Shown here: positions 27,027 through 36,618 of the stretch, in pieces
Numbering within the stretch: the stretch's first letter is position 1
Layout of the letters: the number at the start of each line of letters is the position of its first letter
Origin: Rhodospirillales bacterium
GTDB taxonomy: Bacteria; Pseudomonadota; Alphaproteobacteria; Reyranellales; Reyranellaceae
Direction of reading: 5' to 3'
Assembly (NCBI GenBank): GCA_947466085.1
Contig: CANIEC010000024.1
Span: 1-38,965, forward strand
Length of the DNA: 38,965 bases
Program-made: the position numbers and the translations under genes
Notes under the pieces: model-generated
What the model saw: only the letters and a program-made list of their open reading frames with translations
What the model was told of the DNA's origin: nothing
Databases searched by the model: none

Positions 27027-28021
27027 CAGGATCGGCGCCGCAGGCGGTCGCGGACCGTGGGCCAGTGCCGCGCGACGAAGCCCTGGGCGCCGTCGGGCAG
27101 CAGCAGCACGACCAGCATGATCGTCACTCCCAGCACCAGCAGATGCAGTTTCAGGAGATGGCTCCAGGCCAGCGTCGTCGCGCTTTCGATCAGCAGCGCG
27201 CCGATCAGGGGGCCGAAGACGGTGCCGGCCCCGCCCAGCAGGAACATGACGAACGCCTTGACCGATATCGCCATGTCGAACACCAGCGACGGCTCGATGA
27301 AGCCGACCCAGCGCGCGTAGAGGCCCCCCGCCACTGCCGTCAGCAACGCGCTCAGCATCCAGGCGATCGACTTCACGCGCAGCGTCGGAACACCGGTCGC
27401 CTCCGCCGCCTCCTCGTTGGAGCGGATGGCCCGGCAGCCGTAACCGAAGCGGCTGTCGCGCAGGAAGATGCCGAGCAGCAGGCTGGCGGCAAACAGCGTC
27501 GCAAAGCCAACGTAGGCGCGTTGCGCGGCATCGCCTGCGGTGCCGGCTCCCAGCGGCAGCGACAGGCCGGCGGCACCGCCGGTAAGGCCCGAGAGGTTTG
27601 CAGCCAGGGCCGACACGACCTCGTTCAGCCCGAGCGTCGCGATGGCGAAGTAGTGGCCGCGCAGGCGGAGCAGCAGTGGCCCGACCGCCAGTGCCAGCCC
27701 TCCGGCGGGGATCGCGCCGAAGAGCAGGGCCGGCCCCAGGGCGAAGCCCGCGGCGATGGCCAGCGCTGTGCCGTAGGCGCCGATGCCGAAGAAGACGACG
27801 TTGCCGAAGGCGGGGTAGCCGACGAAGCCCGCCATGGCGTTCATGCCCTGGGCGATGACGGCAAGCATGAGGACGCTGGTCAGCAGGCGCAGCCAATAAA
27901 GGGACAGAAAGGACGGCAGCACCATCAGGATCGCCATCAAAACGCAGCCGATCGCCGCGCTGCGCAGGGTGCCGGCCCAGGGACCGCTGCCCCATCTGGC
28001 GCGCAGGGTGGATGCGGCCAT
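27026..28021 (-). CDS. livM: Branched-chain-amino-acid-type ABC transporter permease (LivM-like)
   Basis: 331 residues with about nine to ten membrane segments. GMNAMAGFVGYPAFGNVVFFGIGAYGTALA and the RGHYFAIATLGLNEVV stretch are characteristic of LivM. The cytoplasmic coupling stretch is SNEEAAEATGVPTLRVKSIAWMLSA, and the late motif is GGAGTVFGPLIGALLIESA. It pairs with the LivH-like permease encoded 9 bases upstream on the minus strand. The C-terminal segment is basic. The solute is probably an amino acid, amide, or short organic acid, but the sequence does not fix it. Confidence 0.92.
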   Translation of the reverse strand: MAASTLRARWGSGPWAGTLRSAAIGCVLMAILMVLPSFLSLYWLRLLTSVLMLAVIAQGMNAMAGFVGYPAFGNVVFFGIGAYGTALAIAAGFALGPALLFGAIPAGGLALAVGPLLLRLRGHYFAIATLGLNEVVSALAANLSGLTGGAAGLSLPLGAGTAGDAAQRAYVGFATLFAASLLLGIFLRDSRFGYGCRAIRSNEEAAEATGVPTLRVKSIAWMLSALLTAVAGGLYARWVGFIEPSLVFDMAISVKAFVMFLLGGAGTVFGPLIGALLIESATTLAWSHLLKLHLLVLGVTIMLVVLLLPDGAQGFVARHWPTVRDRLRRRS

Positions 28022-28030
28022 GGCGGCGGC

Positions 28031-28912
28031 TCAGCCCTTCACCTCGGCGAAGAAACGCCGGCCCATGAGGCCACGCGGGCGCAAGATCAGCACCAGCAGC
28101 AGCAGGGTGAAGCCGACCGCGTCACGATAGCCCGAATCAAGAAACAACGAGGCCAGGTTCTCGACGATGCCCAGCAGCATGCCGCCGATGATGGCGCCTG
28201 GAATACTGCCGAGGCCGCCCAGCACCACCACGACGAAAGCTTTCATGGTGTAGCTCTCGCCGGCGAGGGGCGAGAAGGAATAGCTGGTGGCGACCAGCGC
28301 GCCGGTGACGCCGGCGATCGCGCCGCCAATCGCGAATGTCAGGGCATAGACGTGCGGCACGTCGATGCCGGAGAGTCGCGCGGCATCGGGATCGAAGCTG
28401 GTCGCCTTGATGGCATTGCCAAGCGGCGTCCAGTTGAGGAGAGCGTGAAGGCCGAGCGTCATGGCCATCGCGACGGCGAAGATCGTTGCCCGGCCATAGG
28501 GCACGCTGAGGCCGGCGATGGTGAAGGACGCGCGGCCGAACACGTCTGGCAGCGACCGCACGTCGGCCGAGAACAGAATCAGGTTGAGGTTGATCAGAGC
28601 CATGTTCAGTCCGAAGGTGAAGATGAGCGTCATGAACACCGAACGTTCTGCCAACCGGTTGAGCAGGGCGCGCTGCAAAACGTAGCCCATCGTGAACGTC
28701 GCGAGGGCGGCCAGCGGCAGGGCGGCGGCGAGCGGCAGACCGAGCTGAAGCACGGCCATCTGGGTGACATAGGCACCGATCATGATCATGCTGCCGTAGG
28801 CCAGATTGACCACGTTCATGACGCCCCAGACGATCGAGAAGCCGAGCGCCATGCAGGCGTAGAAACCGCCCAGCAGCACGCCGTTCAAGACAATCTGGGC
28901 TACGAGCTGCAT
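28031..28912 (-). CDS. livH: Branched-chain-amino-acid-type ABC transporter permease (LivH-like)
   Basis: 293 residues starting MQLVAQIVLNGVLLGGFYACMALGFSIVWGVMNVVNLAYG, the classic LivH beginning, in which VNxAHG is replaced by VNLAYG. Conserved later stretches are SGIDVPHVYALTFAIGGAIAGVTGAL and VVLGGLGSIPGAIIGGMLLGIVENL. About eight membrane segments are visible. It follows the binding-protein gene by 19 bases and precedes the LivM-like gene by 9, so it is part of the same minus-strand operon. Confidence 0.93.
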   Translation of the reverse strand: MQLVAQIVLNGVLLGGFYACMALGFSIVWGVMNVVNLAYGSMIMIGAYVTQMAVLQLGLPLAAALPLAALATFTMGYVLQRALLNRLAERSVFMTLIFTFGLNMALINLNLILFSADVRSLPDVFGRASFTIAGLSVPYGRATIFAVAMAMTLGLHALLNWTPLGNAIKATSFDPDAARLSGIDVPHVYALTFAIGGAIAGVTGALVATSYSFSPLAGESYTMKAFVVVVLGGLGSIPGAIIGGMLLGIVENLASLFLDSGYRDAVGFTLLLLVLILRPRGLMGRRFFAEVKG

Positions 28913-28931
28913 CAGCGGGCGCCGCCCGCCA

Positions 28932-30131
28932 TCACGGGTTCAGCTTCAGCTTGGTCTCCGCCACGTCGGCCGGATAGACAACCACCGGCTTGCCGTCCTG
29001 GATCTGCACCACCGACATCGACTTGGCGATGTTCTGGCCCTTGTCGTTGAAGCGAATGGGCCCGTAGGCCGTGACGATGTCGGTCTCGGCGATGGCGTCG
29101 CGCACCTTCTGCGGGTCGAAGCCGCCGACCTTCTGGAAGGCGTTGTAGTAAACCTGCAACGCCGCCGTGGACTGGATCGGGTGATAGTCGGGGACGTGTC
29201 CGTACACTTTCTGGAAGGCATCGGCATAGCCGCGCGCCGTCCAGCCGAAGATCTGGTCCTTGTACGGCACGTTGATGCTCCACTGCACGGGCTCGAGCGT
29301 GAGCTCGGCATCGGCGCCCAGCGATTTCACGAATCCCGGCAACGTCGGCCCGAGGAGGTAGCCCAGCAGCTTGGGTTTCAGACCGACCTGGCTGATCTGG
29401 CGGGCCAGCAGGATCATGTCGTTGGTGTAGCCGCCGGCGATGATCATGTCCGGCTTGGCTGCCTTCATCTTCTCCAGCTCGGGCGAAAGGTCCTTGGTGC
29501 CGGACGAATACTTCTCCTTGTAGACGACTTCGACCCCGAGCTCCTTGGCCTGCCGTGCGGCCCCGTCGATGCCGAGTTGGGCGAACAGCTGATTCTCGTT
29601 GAGCAAGGCCAGGCGCGTCAGCTTCTGTTCCGACGCCATCTTCACCATGTTGTAGGTGTAGTGATCGATCGAGTTCAACACGCCAAAAATGTACTTGTAG
29701 CCGCGGTTGTAAATCGTCGAGGCCGCACCGTGTGCAATCACGAGCGGCAGCTTGTGCTGCTCCGTGAGGTTGCTGACGGCGATGGTGATGCCGCTGCCGT
29801 AGGGGCCGAGCAAAAACTTCACTTTGTCCTCGGAGATCAGCTTCTCGTAGAGCTTGACCGAGGTGTTCACGTTGCTTTCGTCGTCGTAGTAGACGATCTC
29901 GACCTTGTATTTCTTGCCGGCGACGTCCATCCCGCCGCGCTCGTTCACTGTCTTGACGAAAAAGTCGTAGCCTTCGCGAACGAGCTTGCCCTCGGTTGCC
30001 AGATTTCCGGTGAGCGACAGCGCCGTGCCGAAGCGGATCATGTCCTGCGCAGCGGCCGGCATGACCGTCGACAGGCCGAGCAGGATCGACAGGCAACCAG
30101 CAACGAGACGGCGGCGCGAGGATGACGACAT
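28932..30131 (-). CDS. ABC transporter substrate-binding protein of the LivK / amino-acid-amide (HAAT) type
   Basis: 399 residues from ATG 30131 with TGGAG upstream. A signal peptide (MSSSSRRRLVAGCLSILLGLS...AAAQ, cleaved near residue 29) is followed by the type I binding-protein fold: IRFGTALSLTGNLATEGKLVREGYDFFVKTVNERGGMDV, YYDDESNVNTSVKLYEKLI, FLLGPYGSGITIAVSNLTE. This is the lobe 1 pattern of the Peripla_BP_6 family. It binds the solute in the periplasm and is the first gene of the minus-strand transport operon. Its upstream spacer of 130 bases is shared with the synthetase gene on the other strand. The ligand is not identifiable. Confidence 0.92.
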   Translation of the reverse strand: MSSSSRRRLVAGCLSILLGLSTVMPAAAQDMIRFGTALSLTGNLATEGKLVREGYDFFVKTVNERGGMDVAGKKYKVEIVYYDDESNVNTSVKLYEKLISEDKVKFLLGPYGSGITIAVSNLTEQHKLPLVIAHGAASTIYNRGYKYIFGVLNSIDHYTYNMVKMASEQKLTRLALLNENQLFAQLGIDGAARQAKELGVEVVYKEKYSSGTKDLSPELEKMKAAKPDMIIAGGYTNDMILLARQISQVGLKPKLLGYLLGPTLPGFVKSLGADAELTLEPVQWSINVPYKDQIFGWTARGYADAFQKVYGHVPDYHPIQSTAALQVYYNAFQKVGGFDPQKVRDAIAETDIVTAYGPIRFNDKGQNIAKSMSVVQIQDGKPVVVYPADVAETKLKLNP

Positions 30132-30173
30132 TGCCTACTCCAGAAGCTTTCGTTCGTATGAATGCTTTCCGAT

Positions 30174-30201
30174 AGTATATTGATATTGAAGATCTTTGCC
30201 A
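30174..30201 (-). promoter_or_regulatory. Possible promoter of the Liv-type operon
   Basis: On the minus strand, TATACT (30179-30174) is a good -10 hexamer, and TGGCAA (30201-30196) sits 16 bases upstream as a weak -35. This would start transcription about 40 bases before the binding-protein ATG. The whole 30132-30260 spacer is AT-rich compared with its surroundings and separates two divergent units. Called by eye only. Confidence 0.35.
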
Positions 30202-30263
30202 TGAGCCTGCATTGGAACTGCTATTAAAATCACACCAATGTTATTGAATTCATCCGAATAGTG

Positions 30264-33200
30264 ATGACCTCCTTTCGAGCATCAGACGTCTCCTGGTCAT
30301 GTCCAAGCGTTCCGCCACTGGACCTGAATGGCCCTACTGTTCCGTTCCGCCGGTTTCGCGAGGAATGGGTCGATCGACCAGCGCTCGACCTGTTCCGATC
30401 TGCCGCCGAGGAATTCGGGGATAGGGTTGCCTGTGAAGATATTGCCGGGCACCTGACCTACGCACAGGTCTGGGCGGCATGCCGGCGTCTCAGTCACGCG
30501 ATCGATGCCTCCGTCCCCACCGGACAACCGGTTGGCATCCTGCTTCCGAACGAAGCCGCGTATCCTGTCGCGGTCCTGGCCTGCCTGGCGGCGAATCGGC
30601 CTTGCGTGATGATCGATCGCCACCATCCTGACGATCGGGTTGCAGCTATTGTTCGTGACGCGGGCCTTGGGGCGATCATTCTAAGGCAATCGGATAGCGT
30701 CGCCGGGCTGCCGTTGCCTGCGGGAGTTCGCACGATCGTGATCGATGAGGCGTTGCAGGACGGGGCGGCCCCTGACCGGCCTCCCGCCTCTTCGGTGCCT
30801 CCCCTGGCCGCGAGCTTCATCGTCTACACATCAGGCAGCACCGGGCATCCGAAGGGCATCGTGCTTAGCCAACGCGCAGTGCTTCATCGCGCGCGTCAGC
30901 TCGTCAACGCCGTCCATCTCCGCCCCGACGACAAGGTGCTGTCGCTCGCGTCACCCAGCACGATCGGCGGCCTGCAGCAGATTTTCGAGGTGATGCTGAC
31001 GGGGGCGACGTTGGTCAAGCTGGACCTACAGCGGACAGGCCTCGGCGCAGTCCTGCAGGCAATAGGCGAGCGGCGTCTCACCATGATGTTCTCCACGCCA
31101 GCGGTGTGGCGCAGCGTTGCAGGCATCGACAATGCGGCAGTTGCCCTGGCGACCCTGCGATGTATCCAGTCCTCGGGAGATGCGCTGCTGGCGATCGACC
31201 TCGAACGCCTTCGGCAAGTGCTGCCCGCGGATTGCCACGTGCTTTCCGTCTATGGCGCCACGGAGGCGCCGGCGCTGCTGCAGTGGTTCGTGTCGTCGGA
31301 ACGGCCGGACGATGGACCGCGTGTGCCGGCCGGCTATCCTTTGGCTGGTTTCGCTCTTGCCCTGCTCGATGAAGCCGGCAACGTCGTGAAGGAGGGCGAG
31401 CCAGGCGAGCTGGTGGTCAAGAGTAGCTGGATGTCGCTCGGGATCTGGCGGAACGGTGCTGTTCACCCCGGTCCGTTCGAGCAGGATGAGAGAGACTTGA
31501 CGGCGCCCGTGTATTGCACGGGCGACATCGTGCTGAAGCGTCCCAACGGTCTTTTTGTGACGCTGGGTCGCAAGGATCGTCAGGTCAAGATTCTCGGGAA
31601 CCGCGTCGAACCCGCCGAGGTCGAGACCGTTCTTCGACAGGCACCCGAGGTCGCAGACGCTGCTGTGGTTGTCCGCCGGATTGAGGGAGACGCCAGATTG
31701 CTCGCCTTCTTCGTCCCGTGCGCGGCAGGTTTGTCAGACAGGACCGCCGCGATCCGAGGATACCTGAAGGAAAAACTGCCTGCCCATATGCAGCCATCCC
31801 AGCTCTTCGGGCTTGAAGAGTTGCCCCTGCTGCCGGGACGGAAGGTCGACGAGGAAGCGTTGCTGGCCCATGCCACCCGGCATGCGCTTGCCGCGTCGGC
31901 ACTTTCGTCACAGCCCGCCATGTCATATCCGAGTGCTCCGGCACTCGACCTGAATGGCCCGACTGTTCCGTTCCGCCTGTTTCGAGAGGAATGGGTCGAT
32001 CGACCCGTACTCGACCTTTTCAGACTTGCCGTGGATGAATTCGGAGATCGGGTTGCCTGTGAGGATTTTACCGGGCGTCTGACCTACGCACAGGTCTGGG
32101 CGGCATGCCGGCGTCTCAGTCACACGATCGATGCCTCCGTCCCTGCAGGACAACCGGTCGGCATCTTGCTTCCGAACGAAGCCGTGTATCCCGTCGCGAT
32201 CCTGGCCTGCCTGGCGGCGAGCAGGCCTTGCGTGATGATCGATCGTCATCATCCGCCAGAGCGCGTCGCCGCGATCGTTCGCGACGCCGGTCTCGCGACG
32301 GTCATCCTGAGGCGGTCCGATATCGCGGACGGTCTTCTGCTGCCGGCCGGCATTCGCACCATCGTGATCGACGAGGCACTGGAGGATCGGCTGCTACCCG
32401 ACCAGCCGTCCGGTTCCTCGATGCCCCCGGGCGCGGCTGGCTTTATCGTCTACACGTCGGGCAGTACCGGCCAACCCAAGGGCGTTGCAATCAGTCAGCG
32501 TGCCATTCTGCACCGCGTCGCCCAGCTCATCAACGCCGTGCATTTTCGCCCCGACGACAAGCTGCTGTCGCTCGCCTCCCCCAGCACTATCGCGGGCTTG
32601 CAGCACATATTCGAAGCCATTCTGACGGGCGCTGCCCTGGTAAAGCTCGATCTCCAGCGGACGGGTCTCGCCAAGGTCGTGCAGGCAATCGGCGAGATGG
32701 GCATCACCATGATGTTCACAACGCCGGCAGTGTGGCGCGGCGTCGCCCGCATCGACAAGGTTGCGCCCGCCCTGGCGTCGCTGCGCTGCGTCCATTCCTC
32801 GGGCGACGCGTTGCTCGCGATCGATCACAAGCAGCTTCGGGGATTGCTGTCCAAAGACTGCCACGTGCTTTCCTCGTATGGCGCCACGGAAGCACCGGCA
32901 ATCCTGCAATGGTTCGTGCCGCCGAAGTTTCGGACCGACGGGCCCCGCGTGCCGGCCGGATATCCCTTGCCGGGCTTTACTGTCGCCCTGCTCGACGATG
33001 CCGGAAAGGCCGTGCAGCAGGGGGAGCCGGGCGAACTCGTTGTCAGGAGTCCCTGGATGTCGCTCGGACTCTGGCGTGGCGGCGCTGTTCAACCGGGGGT
33101 TTTCCAACAGGACATGAACAACCTGGAGCCCGTGTATCGCACGGGCGACATCGCTTCCAGTGGCCCCGACGGCCTCGTCGTGATGCTCGGCCGCAAGGAT

Positions 33201-34601
33201 CGGCAGATCAAGGTTCTGGGCAACCGTGTCGAGCTCGCGGAAATCGAGACGGTGCTCCGGCTGTTGCCCGAGGTTGCAGATGCCGCAGTCGTAGCCCGGG
33301 CGATCGTGGGCGAGCCTACACTGTTCGCATTCGTAGTGCTGCGCGAGGCGGGTTCGTCATCTGTCGCCGTCGCGATCCGAAGGCACTTGAAAGAAAGGCT
33401 TCCCGCCTACATGGAGCCATCCGAGCTCTTCGTGCTCGACGAGTTCCCGCTGCTGCCGGGCCGGAAAGTCGATGAGGAGGCATTGCTGGCGCATGCCGCC
33501 CAGCGTTCGACGGTCGAGCCAAGGCCTCTGTCGCCTCCCGCCAGCGCCCACCCGACGCCACGCTCGACCGATATTGTGGGCGAGGCTTGGCAGCGCGCCC
33601 TTGGCCGGCCGGCGCTCCAGGACGGCCGTAGCTTCGACGAGGCCCGCGGCGATTCTCTTCGGTTGCTCCTTTTGGTCCTCCATCTGGAACGGTTGTGTGG
33701 CCGGTCGCTCCCGCTGGACCAATTCCATGGTGGGCTCAAACCCGCGGAGTTCGCCCTGGTTCTGGACCGCCTGAACGAAGAGCGGTCGCCAGTGTTTCAG
33801 GACGCTCTGCCAATGGTGTTCCTGCTGCCGGGGAAGTGGGGCGACACGCCTCTTCTGGCCCGTTTCCGAATGGCTTGCGCCAAAAGCATCAGGATTGTCC
33901 CGACGAGCTATCCCGATCTCGGTTGTCTCGCACGGGGTGGTTATGAAGACATCGTTGCGCATCTGGTGGCCCAGATCGAACAGTTCGCCCCGGAAGGGGC
34001 CATTGTTCTCGCCGGATATTCGCTGGGGGGAGATTTTGCTTATGCCGTTGCCAACCGGCTGTCGAAGCGTGGCCGGAGCATCTCGGCGCTTCTGGTGCTG
34101 GATACAGATGCCGAGAACTACGACTCGGGTCCGCCTCCGGAACGGCGCGGCCTTGCACAACGACTTTCGACACTGTGTCGCCTGGTTGGCAATCGCGACT
34201 GGGGGACGATTGCGGAAGCAATACTGACCCCGTCTTTGGTTACTGGGCCAGCAGGTCTTCATGCGCTTCGGTTCCTTCTATTGTTCCGCTTTCGAGCAAA
34301 CAGTCACTTCATTTTTCGGTTGCAGTGGCACTTGCGGTCGATGCTCGTGCAGTTTCATCGTGAATCCTGGATCCGGGACGTGCCACCCGGCCGCTTGAGC
34401 GTCCCGGTGGTGTTGTTCCGTTCGGAGGAGGGCGGGATTGACCTGGGCTGGAATGCTCGCACCGAGAAGCTGAGCATCGTTCCGGTCCCAGGCAATCATG
34501 TCAGTATGCTCGATCCCGAGAATTCGGAGTTCCTTGTTGCGGAGTTCAATCGCGCGGTACATGTCGCTTCGGGCGGGGGGATGACCACCGCTGGCAAGTG
34601 A
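30264..34601 (+). CDS. NRPS-like synthetase with two tandem adenylation domains, a carrier domain and a thioesterase (A-A-PCP-TE)
   Basis: 1445 residues from ATG 30264 (GTG 30261 adds one); no clear ribosome site is visible. Adenylation domain 1 spans residues about 15-540: YTSGSTGHPKG at 188, YGATEAPA, YCTGDI, LGRKDRQVKILGNRVEPAEVE and the lysine motif LPGRKVDEEALL. Domain 2, residues about 557-1080, repeats all these motifs 542 residues later. A carrier domain with Ser1131 in RGDSLRLLLL follows, then a thioesterase with Ser1253 in LAGYSLGGDF and a late NHVSML His. No condensation domain exists. By eye the amino-group-binding Asp of A domains is Ile at 234 and 776, so the substrates may not be ordinary amino acids. 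It precedes the lasso cyclase gene by 133 bases on the same strand. Confidence 0.92.
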   Translation: MTSFRASDVSWSCPSVPPLDLNGPTVPFRRFREEWVDRPALDLFRSAAEEFGDRVACEDIAGHLTYAQVWAACRRLSHAIDASVPTGQPVGILLPNEAAYPVAVLACLAANRPCVMIDRHHPDDRVAAIVRDAGLGAIILRQSDSVAGLPLPAGVRTIVIDEALQDGAAPDRPPASSVPPLAASFIVYTSGSTGHPKGIVLSQRAVLHRARQLVNAVHLRPDDKVLSLASPSTIGGLQQIFEVMLTGATLVKLDLQRTGLGAVLQAIGERRLTMMFSTPAVWRSVAGIDNAAVALATLRCIQSSGDALLAIDLERLRQVLPADCHVLSVYGATEAPALLQWFVSSERPDDGPRVPAGYPLAGFALALLDEAGNVVKEGEPGELVVKSSWMSLGIWRNGAVHPGPFEQDERDLTAPVYCTGDIVLKRPNGLFVTLGRKDRQVKILGNRVEPAEVETVLRQAPEVADAAVVVRRIEGDARLLAFFVPCAAGLSDRTAAIRGYLKEKLPAHMQPSQLFGLEELPLLPGRKVDEEALLAHATRHALAASALSSQPAMSYPSAPALDLNGPTVPFRLFREEWVDRPVLDLFRLAVDEFGDRVACEDFTGRLTYAQVWAACRRLSHTIDASVPAGQPVGILLPNEAVYPVAILACLAASRPCVMIDRHHPPERVAAIVRDAGLATVILRRSDIADGLLLPAGIRTIVIDEALEDRLLPDQPSGSSMPPGAAGFIVYTSGSTGQPKGVAISQRAILHRVAQLINAVHFRPDDKLLSLASPSTIAGLQHIFEAILTGAALVKLDLQRTGLAKVVQAIGEMGITMMFTTPAVWRGVARIDKVAPALASLRCVHSSGDALLAIDHKQLRGLLSKDCHVLSSYGATEAPAILQWFVPPKFRTDGPRVPAGYPLPGFTVALLDDAGKAVQQGEPGELVVRSPWMSLGLWRGGAVQPGVFQQDMNNLEPVYRTGDIASSGPDGLVVMLGRKDRQIKVLGNRVELAEIETVLRLLPEVADAAVVARAIVGEPTLFAFVVLREAGSSSVAVAIRRHLKERLPAYMEPSELFVLDEFPLLPGRKVDEEALLAHAAQRSTVEPRPLSPPASAHPTPRSTDIVGEAWQRALGRPALQDGRSFDEARGDSLRLLLLVLHLERLCGRSLPLDQFHGGLKPAEFALVLDRLNEERSPVFQDALPMVFLLPGKWGDTPLLARFRMACAKSIRIVPTSYPDLGCLARGGYEDIVAHLVAQIEQFAPEGAIVLAGYSLGGDFAYAVANRLSKRGRSISALLVLDTDAENYDSGPPPERRGLAQRLSTLCRLVGNRDWGTIAEAILTPSLVTGPAGLHALRFLLLFRFRANSHFIFRLQWHLRSMLVQFHRESWIRDVPPGRLSVPVVLFRSEEGGIDLGWNARTEKLSIVPVPGNHVSMLDPENSEFLVAEFNRAVHVASGGGMTTAGK
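30315..31880 (+). repeat. First copy of internal tandem duplication (adenylation domain 1)
   Basis: The stretch from residues PLDLNGPTVPFRRFREEWVD to the ALLAHAT end matches 31941-33503 with an offset of 1626 bases at the start and 1623 at the end. DNA runs such as the one around CTCAGTCACNCGATCGATGC are almost unchanged. The gene probably grew by in-frame duplication of a full domain. Confidence 0.85.
31941..33503 (+). repeat. Second copy of internal tandem duplication (adenylation domain 2)
   Basis: Starts with ALDLNGPTVPFRLFREEWVD and shows most of the same codons as the first copy, with scattered substitutions and a 3-base net indel. Divergence is larger in the middle and towards the end, consistent with an old or partly gene-converted duplication. 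Confidence 0.85.
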
Positions 34602-34734
34602 TAAATTTTTTCGGCTTGAAGGCATTGGGACGCTCGCAATGGTTCTGTCGGTGCGACCTCGGTTCGGCATTCATCGGCTTCGTGCAAGGAAAGCCGGCGG
34701 GGCGTTGCGCGGCTTGCGCCAGACCGTCTGAAAA

Positions 34735-36534
34735 GTGTTTGCCGCGATCTTCAACGTCGACGGCAGACCCGTCGATCACAGGAGGTTCGGAGCCGCTGGG
34801 CACGACTTCGAGAGTCTTGACCGGGCCGGCCATGTTGCCTTCACTTGCTCGAAAGCCGGGCCTTTTTCGGCCGCTGGCGAGGCGGTCGGCATCCGGGACC
34901 TTGGCGGGCAATACCGGCTCGTCGGCCGGGTCCGGCTCGATGCGCGCGACGAACTTAGGTCGCTGCTTCCTTCTCATCCCCGCGCCTCCTTGCGAGACGT
35001 ATCGGACGCCGACCTATGCCTGCACGCCTACGCCGCCTGGGGCGACGCCTTCCTGGATCGCCTCGCCGGCGACTTCTGCTTTGTCTTGTGGGACGGCCCA
35101 CGCAAGCGGCTGATCTGTGCCCGCGACCAGCTGGGCGTGCGGTCGTTGTTTCATGCCGAAGTCGGGGGTGCCTGGTTCGTCAGCGACTCGCTGGACTGGA
35201 TTGCCGCACAGACCGCCGTCTCGCGCGACCTCGACGATACCTGGATCGCCGACTTCCTGACCGTCGGCTATTCGCTCGAGCCCGAGCGAACAGTCTATCA
35301 GAATATCCGCCGTCTGGCGCCGGCACATGCGTTGACGATCTCCGGGAGCCGTGCTGCGATACGCCGATACTGGCGACTGGATATTGGCGATCCACTCTAC
35401 TTTCGCGACCGCCGCCAGTACACCGAAGGCTTCGTCGATCTCATGTCGAAATCGATTGCCGACCGTTTGCCAGCCGGCAGGGTCGGCATCGCCATGAGCG
35501 GCGGCCTCGATTCAACCACGCTTGCCGCCTGTGCGGTGAATGCGACGGGAGACGCCTCCCGCGTTGTGGCCGAATGCCTTGATTTCGAGCAGTTTGGATC
35601 TGCAAGAGAAAGGCACTTCAGCTCACTGGCGGCCGACCGGCTTGGCATAGAGCTCCGGCACCGGCAGGGCGACGATCTTGTCTATGACACGCAGTGGTGG
35701 GCGAGGTCGATGACAACGCCGGAGCCTTCGGACCTGATCACTACTGCCCATTTCGACCGCGAGGTCGCGTGCGACCGGGCGGAACGAGCATCCGTCTGGT
35801 TCTATGGGGAAGGGCCGGACAATGCACTCGTCTTCGAGCGAGACGAGTATCTGTCGTGGCTCGCCGGCCGGCGGGACTGGCGGCGGATGGCGGAGGCCGG
35901 CATATTCTATCTGCGGACCAAGGGACTGGCGGGATGGTGGGAGACTCTCCTGCGCTATGGAAAACGCCGCCATTCCGACGAAGGTTTCGCTGGCGTGCCG
36001 CCCTGGATCGAGCCGTCCCTTGCGCGTCGCCTTGACCTGGAGCGGCGGGTCGCGGACGCATTCCGTCCGGGCGGCGTCGGAGCGGTTCGTACCCCTCGCC
36101 ATCCCTGGCGCCCGAGAGCGGTCGGCGGATTCAACGATCCGATATGGCCGGCAGTATTCGCCGACTACGAATTCGAGGAATCCCTGGGACCTATGATCCT
36201 GCGGCATCCGTTCCTCGATTTACGCGTCCTCGAGTTCATGCTTTCGGTACCGACGCTGCCGTGGGCGAGGGAGAAGATGCTGTTGCGCGAAGCCATGCGA
36301 GGGTGGCTTCCGGACGAGGTGCTCGCGCGCAGAAAAACGCCCCACGAGTCCACGCTGCCGTTTGGCAGCGGACTTCCAGCCCTGCCGCGCGACGGGTGCC
36401 TGGATCGCTACCTCGACGTTTCGATGGTGTCCGCCGGGAACTGGTCCGGTCGCCTGCGGGCCCGGGCTCTCGCCGTCCACGTTCTCGATCACTGGCTGAA
36501 GAGAAGGCGTCTTGGCGGTGTCACTTCTTCGTGA
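34735..36534 (+). CDS. Lasso peptide cyclase / asparagine synthetase-like (class C)
   Basis: 599 residues from GTG 34735 (MFAAIFNVDGRPV). An N-terminal glutaminase-like fold (GDFCFVLWDGPRKRLICARDQLGVRSLFHAE, residues about 112-142) lacks the catalytic Cys2 of true asparagine synthetases. The synthetase domain has the PPi loop AMSGGLDSTTLA (Ser255-Ser260) and FYGEGPDN. This layout is that of McjC-type lasso cyclases, which adenylate the side-chain carboxylate of Asp or Glu in the core and close the isopeptide ring with the N-terminal amine. The short peptide gene at 37026 and the RRE remnant after its stop support this over ordinary Asn synthesis. The GTGA at the stop shows a possible overlapping start at 36531. 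Confidence 0.85.
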   Translation: MFAAIFNVDGRPVDHRRFGAAGHDFESLDRAGHVAFTCSKAGPFSAAGEAVGIRDLGGQYRLVGRVRLDARDELRSLLPSHPRASLRDVSDADLCLHAYAAWGDAFLDRLAGDFCFVLWDGPRKRLICARDQLGVRSLFHAEVGGAWFVSDSLDWIAAQTAVSRDLDDTWIADFLTVGYSLEPERTVYQNIRRLAPAHALTISGSRAAIRRYWRLDIGDPLYFRDRRQYTEGFVDLMSKSIADRLPAGRVGIAMSGGLDSTTLAACAVNATGDASRVVAECLDFEQFGSARERHFSSLAADRLGIELRHRQGDDLVYDTQWWARSMTTPEPSDLITTAHFDREVACDRAERASVWFYGEGPDNALVFERDEYLSWLAGRRDWRRMAEAGIFYLRTKGLAGWWETLLRYGKRRHSDEGFAGVPPWIEPSLARRLDLERRVADAFRPGGVGAVRTPRHPWRPRAVGGFNDPIWPAVFADYEFEESLGPMILRHPFLDLRVLEFMLSVPTLPWAREKMLLREAMRGWLPDEVLARRKTPHESTLPFGSGLPALPRDGCLDRYLDVSMVSAGNWSGRLRARALAVHVLDHWLKRRRLGGVTSS

Positions 36535-36618
36535 CGGCCTTCGCCGGGGGGACAGCCGTCCGTCCTCTGGTGTTTCGCCACCAAGTGTCCCAGACGTATG
36601 CTGAGTTACTCGACGATC

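Noticed and set aside
34598..35113. 171-codon plus frame between the synthetase and cyclase genes
   Set aside because: It overlaps the cyclase in another frame; the cyclase frame has recognisable motifs from residue 1, so this is a shadow.
34735..36534. Ordinary asparagine synthetase B
   Set aside because: Cys2 of the glutaminase site is missing, length and motifs fit lasso cyclases, and a precursor peptide with a lasso leader pattern lies 500 bases downstream.
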